Made by a program: the position numbers and the translations under genes. From contig DXLX01000023.1 of the NCBI GenBank assembly GCA_019414515.1, positions 94,709-158,708 on the forward strand: a stretch of 64,000 bases of DNA. The letters run 5' to 3'. The notes beneath the pieces were generated by a model that saw only the letters and a program-made list of their open reading frames with translations, searched no databases and had not been told where the DNA came from. Shown one piece after another: positions 59,029-64,000 of the stretch. How positions within the stretch are numbered: position 1 is the first letter of the stretch; every line of letters begins with the position of its first letter. Origin of the DNA: Collinsella sp. Its GTDB lineage: Bacteria; Actinomycetota; Coriobacteriia; Coriobacteriales; Coriobacteriaceae.

Positions 59029-59835
59029 ATGTCCGGACACTCTAAGTGGGCCACAACCAAGCATCGTAAGGGCGCGCAGGACGCCAAGCGTTCCGCCCTC
59101 TTCTCCAAGCTGAGCCGCAACATCACCGTTGCTGCCCGTCTCGGCGGCGACCCGCTGCCCGAGAACAACGCCAGCCTCGCCGCTGCCGTTGCCAAGGCCA
59201 AGGCTCAGTCCATGCCCAAGGACAAGATCAAGTCCGCTATCGACAAGGCCTTCGGTTCGGGTGCCGATGCCGCCGTCTACGAGAACATCGTGTACGAGGG
59301 CTATGGTCCCGCCGGCGTTGCCGTCTACGTCGACTGCCTGACCGATAACCGCAACCGTACCGCCGCCGATGTCCGTTCCGCCTTCTCCCACGCTGGCGGC
59401 AACCTGGGTACCTCTGGCTCCGTCGCCTTCCAGTTTGAGCGCAAGGGCCAGATCGTCGTCGCCAAGGAGATCCTGGACGAGAACGCCAAGAAGGAGACCA
59501 TGATCGCCAACGGTGCTGCCGGTGACGAGGAAGAGTTCATGATGGCTATCGCCGAGGCCGGTGGCGACGACTACGAGGACGCCGGCGAGGAGTGGATCGT
59601 TTGGACCGCCGCCAACGACGTCATGGCTGTTTCCAAGGCGCTCGAGGAGCAGGGCATCCAGGTCAAGGGCTCCGAGACCACTATGGTTCCGACCACCCCG
59701 ACCGAGGTCTCCGGTGCCGACGCCAAGAAGGTCCAGCGCCTCATCGACCGTCTCGAGGAGCTCGACGACGTTCAGGATGTTTACAGCACCATGGACATGA
59801 CCGACGAGGTCATCGCTGCCCTCGAGGAGGAGTAG
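59029..59835 (+). CDS. YebC/PmpR-family protein
   Basis: A 268-residue protein, slightly longer than the usual 240-250. SGHSKWATTKHRKGAQDAKR, KAKAQSMPKDKIKSAIDKAF and YEGYGPAGVAVYVDCLTDNR are family hallmarks. YebC-family proteins are described as transcription factors and, in more recent work, as ribosome-associated factors that help translation of difficult motifs. ATAGGAGAC precedes the ATG. Ends in an intrinsic terminator (59905-59946). Confidence 0.94.
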   Translation: MSGHSKWATTKHRKGAQDAKRSALFSKLSRNITVAARLGGDPLPENNASLAAAVAKAKAQSMPKDKIKSAIDKAFGSGADAAVYENIVYEGYGPAGVAVYVDCLTDNRNRTAADVRSAFSHAGGNLGTSGSVAFQFERKGQIVVAKEILDENAKKETMIANGAAGDEEEFMMAIAEAGGDDYEDAGEEWIVWTAANDVMAVSKALEEQGIQVKGSETTMVPTTPTEVSGADAKKVQRLIDRLEELDDVQDVYSTMDMTDEVIAALEEE

Positions 59836-59904
59836 CGCCTGCACGGGTTAAGCCGTGCATATCTGGGCATAATGAAGCGAGCATACAAGCCTCGTGGAAT
59901 AGAT

Positions 59905-59946
59905 GAGCCGGATCCGCGTGCGTATGGCACCGGACCCGGCTCTTTT
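59905..59946 (+). terminator. Terminator of the YebC-family gene
   Basis: GAGCCGGATCCG pairs with CGGACCCGGCTC (one mismatch), followed by TTTT. The T-run leads straight into TATAAT (59946-59951), the likely -10 box of the next operon. Confidence 0.83.
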
Positions 59947-60000
59947 ATAATGATGCGAATCGTTTTGCATTCTGTGGACCGAAACCTGAAGGGAGCGCGC

Positions 60001-60546
60001 GTGCGCGTACTCAAACGAGCCCTAGCAACCGTGTACCTTGCCGCCGCCATCGTGGCGCTGGGCACGCTTGTCTGCCAGTTCTGGGGAACGTATACGTATC
60101 GCTTTATGCTGCTGTTGCGTGACACCATGCCTCGCGTCGTCGTTACGGTGTGCGCCGCCATCGTGGCACTTGGCGTGCTCATCGGGTTTTTCCGCCTGAT
60201 GTTCGCGCGTCGCGAGCCGTCCTGCGTGCATCCGGCGGGGGAGCGCAACATCGAGGTCACCCTCGCAGCGCTTTCCTCGTGCGCCCGTGCCGCGGCGGAG
60301 TGCGATGATCGCGTGATGGTTGAGCGTATCGAGGCGCGCGTTCAAGGCTCCGACGAGTCGCACGTTCGTTTTAAGGTCGAAGCCATCGCGCTCGACGACC
60401 GGGACGTGGCCTCCCTTGCAACCGCGATGCAGCAACGTATCGAGGAGGCCTGCGACACCATGCTCGGCACGCCGGGCACGACCGCGCGCGTCCGTTTTTT
60501 GCCGTCCAAGACTACCGTCCAGACCGTGGAGGTTTCCGGTGAGTGA
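60001..60546 (+). CDS. AmaP-like alkaline shock response membrane anchor protein
   Basis: A 181-residue protein with two N-terminal membrane spans (LATVYLAAAIVALGTLVCQF and VVVTVCAAIVALGVLIGFF), then a cytosolic domain. With the next two genes it forms the AmaP - DUF2273 - Asp23 cassette, so it likely anchors the Asp23 protein to the membrane. I chose GTG 60001 because GGGAG precedes it and the TATAAT box lies upstream; the frame is open from 59872. Overlaps the next gene by 8 bases. Confidence 0.85.
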   Translation: MRVLKRALATVYLAAAIVALGTLVCQFWGTYTYRFMLLLRDTMPRVVVTVCAAIVALGVLIGFFRLMFARREPSCVHPAGERNIEVTLAALSSCARAAAECDDRVMVERIEARVQGSDESHVRFKVEAIALDDRDVASLATAMQQRIEEACDTMLGTPGTTARVRFLPSKTTVQTVEVSGE

Positions 60547-60916
60547 TACCAATCAAGACAAGACCGTCCGCACCCCGCGCCTGACGATCGACCAGAACGC
60601 TACGCCGGCAGGCGAGTCCGCCGACACCACCCCCGAGGCCGGCGAGCAGCACGACAGCGCCGCCAACGACTTTGACGAGGCCATGGGTCTCATCAAGGGT
60701 ACGGGGGCGGCCATCTGGAGCTATGCCGTCCGTCATCCCAACACCACGCTCGGAGCCGTCGCTGGTTTTGTGCTCGCCGTGCTGGTGCTCACGCTCGGCC
60801 TGTGGGATACACTCGTCATTGCATTCTTTGTGCTGATCGGCGCCGTGATTGGCCAGATCCGTGACGGCGAGAACGGGATCGTCAACTTCTTCGGCCGTCT
60901 GTTTAGCGGCCGCTAG
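60539..60916 (+). CDS. DUF2273-like small membrane protein
   Basis: A 125-residue protein starting at GTG 60539 (GGAGG upstream), overlapping the previous gene. The N-terminal half is polar and disordered. Two close membrane spans follow (LGAVAGFVLAVLVLTLG and LVIAFFVLIGAVIG), with RDGENGIVNFFGRLF at the end, which is typical of DUF2273. Part of the Asp23 envelope cassette. Confidence 0.87.
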   Translation: MSDTNQDKTVRTPRLTIDQNATPAGESADTTPEAGEQHDSAANDFDEAMGLIKGTGAAIWSYAVRHPNTTLGAVAGFVLAVLVLTLGLWDTLVIAFFVLIGAVIGQIRDGENGIVNFFGRLFSGR

Positions 60917-60960
60917 TATGTATTCGACCGCCGCGTGTGCGGTGGGCATAAGGAGGAACC

Positions 60961-61482
60961 ATGGCTTTTAACACGAAGGTCGATGTGGCCGATACCGAGC
61001 TCGAGGCAGACGAGACCGTCGCCGCCGAGGCTGAGGATGTAACGCTCGAGGACGGGGCGCTCGTCGAGGCCGAGCCCGCCGACGATGCGGACGAGGATGA
61101 TGAGGAAGCGGACGAGTCCGAGGATTCGCTGACCTATTCCAACGGTGTGATCGAGAAGATCGTTGCCATGGCCACCCGCGAGGTGCCGCACGTCCTGGGC
61201 ATGAAGGGCAACCTTATGCACTTTGTGCAGGAGCAGTTTGGTGCCGAGAACCTGACCAAGGGCGTGACGGTCGAGGTCACCGATGACAACCGCGTGGTCG
61301 TCAACATTTCCGTCATTATCGAGTACGGCGCCTACGCACCCGCGATTTTCGACGACGTTAAGGCGCGCGTGACCGAGCGTCTGGCCGCGATGACCGGCCT
61401 TGAGGTGGCAGGCGTCAACCTGCGCATCGAGGATGTCATCACCCCCGAGGAGTACGAGCACCGCACCAGCCAGCACGAGTAA
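60961..61482 (+). CDS. Asp23/Gls24-family envelope stress protein
   Basis: A 173-residue Asp23-family protein. About 55 N-terminal residues are strongly acidic and low in complexity. The family core follows from YSNGVIEKIVAMATREVPHV to VAGVNLRIEDVITPEE. Abundant membrane-associated scaffold in Firmicutes, here encoded after its likely anchors. AAGGAGG precedes the ATG. A repeat begins on the base after the stop codon. Confidence 0.93.
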   Translation: MAFNTKVDVADTELEADETVAAEAEDVTLEDGALVEAEPADDADEDDEEADESEDSLTYSNGVIEKIVAMATREVPHVLGMKGNLMHFVQEQFGAENLTKGVTVEVTDDNRVVVNISVIIEYGAYAPAIFDDVKARVTERLAAMTGLEVAGVNLRIEDVITPEEYEHRTSQHE

Positions 61483-61522
61483 CCTACCAAATAGGGACAG
61501 GTTTGTTTCGATAGGTTTTACC
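61483..61522 (+). repeat. GGGACAG-loop hairpin repeat, copy A7
   Basis: CCTACCAAATAGGGACAGG with the diverged right side TTTCGATAGGTTTTACC; arms CCTA(C)C / GATAGG still pair partly. Begins directly after the TAA. Confidence 0.8.
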
Positions 61523-61534
61523 TGCGAAAACGCT

Positions 61535-61575
61535 AAACGGTCGACCGCGCAAGCAAAAGTGCGGTCGACCGTTTT
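61535..61575 (+). terminator. Terminator of the Asp23 cassette
   Basis: AAACGGTCGACCGC pairs with GCGGTCGACCGTTTT around a 12-base loop; the right arm ends in a T-run. Confidence 0.85.
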
Positions 61576-61689
61576 CTATATGCCCTCGATGTAGTCATTC
61601 CGCTCGTCTAACTTAGGGTTGCAATCTTCGCGTTCCGCGTTACCCTAATGGGCGCATTGTTTCCAAATTGTTAACGAGGGGTTGCCGTA

Positions 61690-62712
61690 ATGGCCGACGA
61701 GCACGAAACAGAAAGCAAGGCATGGGCGATTGAGGCCGCCGCGGCAGAGGCGGCATCGCGTGCCGCCGAGGAGGTGCATCGTCCTCCCGTGGTGCCGATG
61801 GAGCGCGTGGTCGATCGCGCCGATATCGAGCGCGGCGAGCGTGCCGGTCAAAAGCGCAGCCAGGAGCCGGGCTTCCCGCGCTTTTTCGCCGAGCTCAATC
61901 TGGGCCTGATTCTTACGGCGTTCGCCATCGTTGCGTTTAAAACCCCCAATCACTTTGCCTTCGGCGGAACCTCGGGCGTGTCAGTCATTCTTTCCACGCT
62001 GTTCCCGACTCTGCCCGTCGGCGTCTTTATGTGGATCATCAATGCGGTTCTCGTCGTCTTGGGCTTTATCTTTTTGGAGCGCAAGGCAATCCTGTGGAGC
62101 GTTTTTGCCTCGTTTGCGCTTTCGGCCTATGTTTCTCTGTTTGAGCTCTTTATCCCCACCGATGTCTCGATGACGGGCGATATGTGGCTCGACCTGTGTT
62201 TTGCCGTGATTTTGCCGGCGCTGGGCAGTGCCATTGTCTTTGATATTGGCGCCTCGACGGGCGGCACCGATATCCTTGCCATGATCCTCAAGCGTCGCAC
62301 GACGGTCGAGATCGGACGCGCCTTGCTACTGGTCGATATCGGCATCGTGACCATCGCGGCCTTTTTGTACGGTCCGCGCGTTGGCCTGTACTGCGTGCTC
62401 GGCCTGTTTGCCAAGACGCTTGTGGTCGACAAGGCCATCGAGAGCATTCACTTGCGCAAGGTCTGTACGATTATTTGCTCCGAACCGCGCAAAGTCGAGG
62501 AGTTTATCGTCAAGCATCTCAACCGCACGGCAACGATCAGCCGCGGCTACGGTGCCTTCTCGGGCAATTGCGTCACAGTGATTATGAGCGTGTTGAGCCG
62601 TCGCGAGGCAGTGCAACTGCGCCGCTATACCCGCGATATCGATCCAGATGCGTTTATCACGATCGTTGACAGCTCCGAGATCGTGGGCAAGGGCTTCCGC
62701 GGCACGAACTAG
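61690..62712 (+). CDS. YitT-family membrane protein
   Basis: A 340-residue protein. About 60 polar N-terminal residues precede five or six membrane spans (for example LGLILTAFAIVAFKTPNHF, with FGGTSGVSVIL), and a C-terminal DUF2179 domain (AFSGNCVTVIMSVLSRREA) follows. GASTGGTDILAMILKRR is a YitT hallmark. Transport or sensory role unknown. The ribosome site GAGGGG lies before ATG 61690. Gap 62713-62862 holds a promoter region at most. Confidence 0.9.
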   Translation: MADEHETESKAWAIEAAAAEAASRAAEEVHRPPVVPMERVVDRADIERGERAGQKRSQEPGFPRFFAELNLGLILTAFAIVAFKTPNHFAFGGTSGVSVILSTLFPTLPVGVFMWIINAVLVVLGFIFLERKAILWSVFASFALSAYVSLFELFIPTDVSMTGDMWLDLCFAVILPALGSAIVFDIGASTGGTDILAMILKRRTTVEIGRALLLVDIGIVTIAAFLYGPRVGLYCVLGLFAKTLVVDKAIESIHLRKVCTIICSEPRKVEEFIVKHLNRTATISRGYGAFSGNCVTVIMSVLSRREAVQLRRYTRDIDPDAFITIVDSSEIVGKGFRGTN

Positions 62713-62862
62713 CGCGGATATACCCTTCGAACCATTGAAAAAAGCCGCCTACGTTTCAAATCGGTCATCTTGGGGTATTTGTCCCCACATTGCACGATAA
62801 TGTTGCCAAAGACGTCGTTTGCGATCTGGGTGATTCACTCTAGATACGAAGGGATGATTTCG

Positions 62863-64000
62863 ATGTTCTGTTCGCAGTGTGGCGCCCCCATGGGCGATAA
62901 CGACAAGTTCTGCGGCGTGTGCGGTGCCCCTAATACCGTGGTCAAGGCCGCCGGCCCCGCTCCCCAGGGACAGTCTCAGCCCCAGCAGTTTGTTCCGCAA
63001 CCGCCCGTGGCGAATGCGCCAAAGGGCTGTGTGGCTCAGGCGTTCCAAGACATGACCAAGACTCCGGGCGTGCTGCAGCGCGTGTGCCAGATTGCTTTTT
63101 TGCCGGCGCTTATCTGTGTCGTGTCGGTGCTCGTGCTGTTCATTCCCGTTATCGGCGGTATTGCAGCTGCCATCGGCTTTTTGGCCGCCTGCGTGGCGAG
63201 TGTGTGCGGTTCGGGCTTTGGCATCGAGTGGGGTCGCGACCTGTCGCTTAAGATCGATGACGGCATGGATCGTCCGTTGATGCGTTCCACATCGTTTGGC
63301 CTCGGGGTCTTTTCGAGCGTTATTTCGGTCGTGCTCGAGATTATCGCTGCCATTCCCGTTATTGGTGTAGTGCTTTCGCTGGTGGAGAGCGTGGTAATTG
63401 GCGCGGCGGGCTCGTATTCGTATTACGGCTCTTCTGCGCTCGAGACTGCGCTGTTTGGCTCGCTTGGCCTGCTTGTCCTGGCTATGATTGCCACGGCGGT
63501 CCTGGGAGTTTTCTTTAAGATGTTCGCCGATATCGCCGTGATGCACTTTGCGGTGACCGGTCGCGTCGAGAGCGCGTTTTCGCTCGACAAGGTCTGGGCG
63601 GCCTTTAAGAACAATAAGACCAAGCTGTTTTGCGCTTCATTCCTTCCCGAGTTTTTGACGGGCCTGGTCGCCAACGTTGTCACATGGATCTTGACGGCGG
63701 TCTTTGGCGCCATTGCCTCTGTCGGTATGTATAGCTACTACTATCGTCCTACGGGTATTGAGGCAATTGTTACCGGCGGTGGCATCTCACTCGTGCTGTT
63801 CCTGGTGCTGATCGCTTTCGTCACCGTATTTCTAACGGTCTTTGGCAAGATGCTCAAGCACCGTGCCGTTGGCTATTGGGTCGCACGTTATGCAAGCGAA
63901 TGGGCCGATGAGGACAAGGACGACGTTTTGACTTTTGTGCTCCCGGGTGAGAAGAAGCCTGCTCCTGCGGGATTCAATCCCACGGCAGCCACTGGTGCTG
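62863..64000 (+). CDS. Zinc-ribbon membrane protein, cut by the window end
   Basis: At least 379 residues, running off the right edge with no stop. The N-terminus is a double-CxxC zinc ribbon (FCSQCGAPMGDNDKFCGVCG), then a Pro/Gln-rich linker (APQGQSQPQQFVPQPP), then six or so membrane spans, with a DUF4013-like layout. ATG 62863 has AAGGG at a good distance; ATG 62854 in the same frame is less well placed. Function unknown. Confidence 0.8.
   Translation, partial: MFCSQCGAPMGDNDKFCGVCGAPNTVVKAAGPAPQGQSQPQQFVPQPPVANAPKGCVAQAFQDMTKTPGVLQRVCQIAFLPALICVVSVLVLFIPVIGGIAAAIGFLAACVASVCGSGFGIEWGRDLSLKIDDGMDRPLMRSTSFGLGVFSSVISVVLEIIAAIPVIGVVLSLVESVVIGAAGSYSYYGSSALETALFGSLGLLVLAMIATAVLGVFFKMFADIAVMHFAVTGRVESAFSLDKVWAAFKNNKTKLFCASFLPEFLTGLVANVVTWILTAVFGAIASVGMYSYYYRPTGIEAIVTGGGISLVLFLVLIAFVTVFLTVFGKMLKHRAVGYWVARYASEWADEDKDDVLTFVLPGEKKPAPAGFNPTAATGA

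Noticed and set aside
1..64000. tRNA, rRNA or other classical structured RNA genes.
   Set aside because: None seen on either strand by eye; small or divergent RNAs could be missed without covariance models.

Overview
The window is chromosomal DNA from a high-G+C Gram-positive anaerobe. The best fit is a coriobacterium such as Collinsella. This is inferred from base composition, the AmaP/DUF2273/Asp23 envelope cassette, a type III pantothenate kinase, a LAxTG-type wall-sorting signal and a large fused 2-hydroxyacyl-CoA dehydratase activase. No sequence search was possible. There are about 55 protein genes and no rRNA, tRNA or CRISPR array that I can see.

Layout. 1-8 kb: end of a sensor kinase, an AIM24-family protein, a CLC antiporter (possibly fluoride type), a GyrI-like protein with an SOS box, and a MacB/FtsX-type ABC exporter. 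8-18.8 kb: XRE-type membrane regulator, phosphofructokinase, membrane-anchored Ntn amidohydrolase, M18 aminopeptidase, a RelB-like/PIN toxin-antitoxin pair, 2-hydroxyacid dehydrogenase, methionine aminopeptidase, a radical SAM protein and an alpha/beta hydrolase. 19-21.2 kb: a degenerate GGDEF-REC-HD-GYP protein followed by an Hpt protein. 21.4-28 kb: a visibly A+T-richer island with a DUF2975/XRE pair and a six-gene RiPP-type cluster: a 42-residue peptide with six cysteines, an ABC ATPase, two permeases, a radical SAM/SPASM maturase and an ABC exporter. 28-32.4 kb: polar amino-acid ABC operon with a C26 amidotransferase. 32.8-39.3 kb: dxs, HD protein, membrane protein, amtB-glnK and a Cof-type phosphatase. 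39.3-40.1 kb: foldback elements and a short basic hydrophobic peptide gene. 40.2-45.7 kb: TetR regulator plus a 1593-residue dehydratase activase. 46-53.6 kb: DUF389 protein, a coiled-coil surface protein and an OPT transporter. 53.7-64 kb: coaX, dCMP deaminase, NifU-like protein, lgt, a GT-C-like membrane protein, yebC, the Asp23 cassette, a YitT protein and a truncated zinc-ribbon membrane protein.

Two things stand out. The first is the Cys-rich peptide cluster at 22495-27966, which looks horizontally acquired and carries its own export and modification genes. The second is the density of palindromic elements between genes. One family keeps the loop GGGACAG while its stem sequences change in a compensating way, and seven members begin 0-3 bases after a stop codon. 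Several unrelated foldback elements (30-220 bp) fill most of the longer intergenic gaps.
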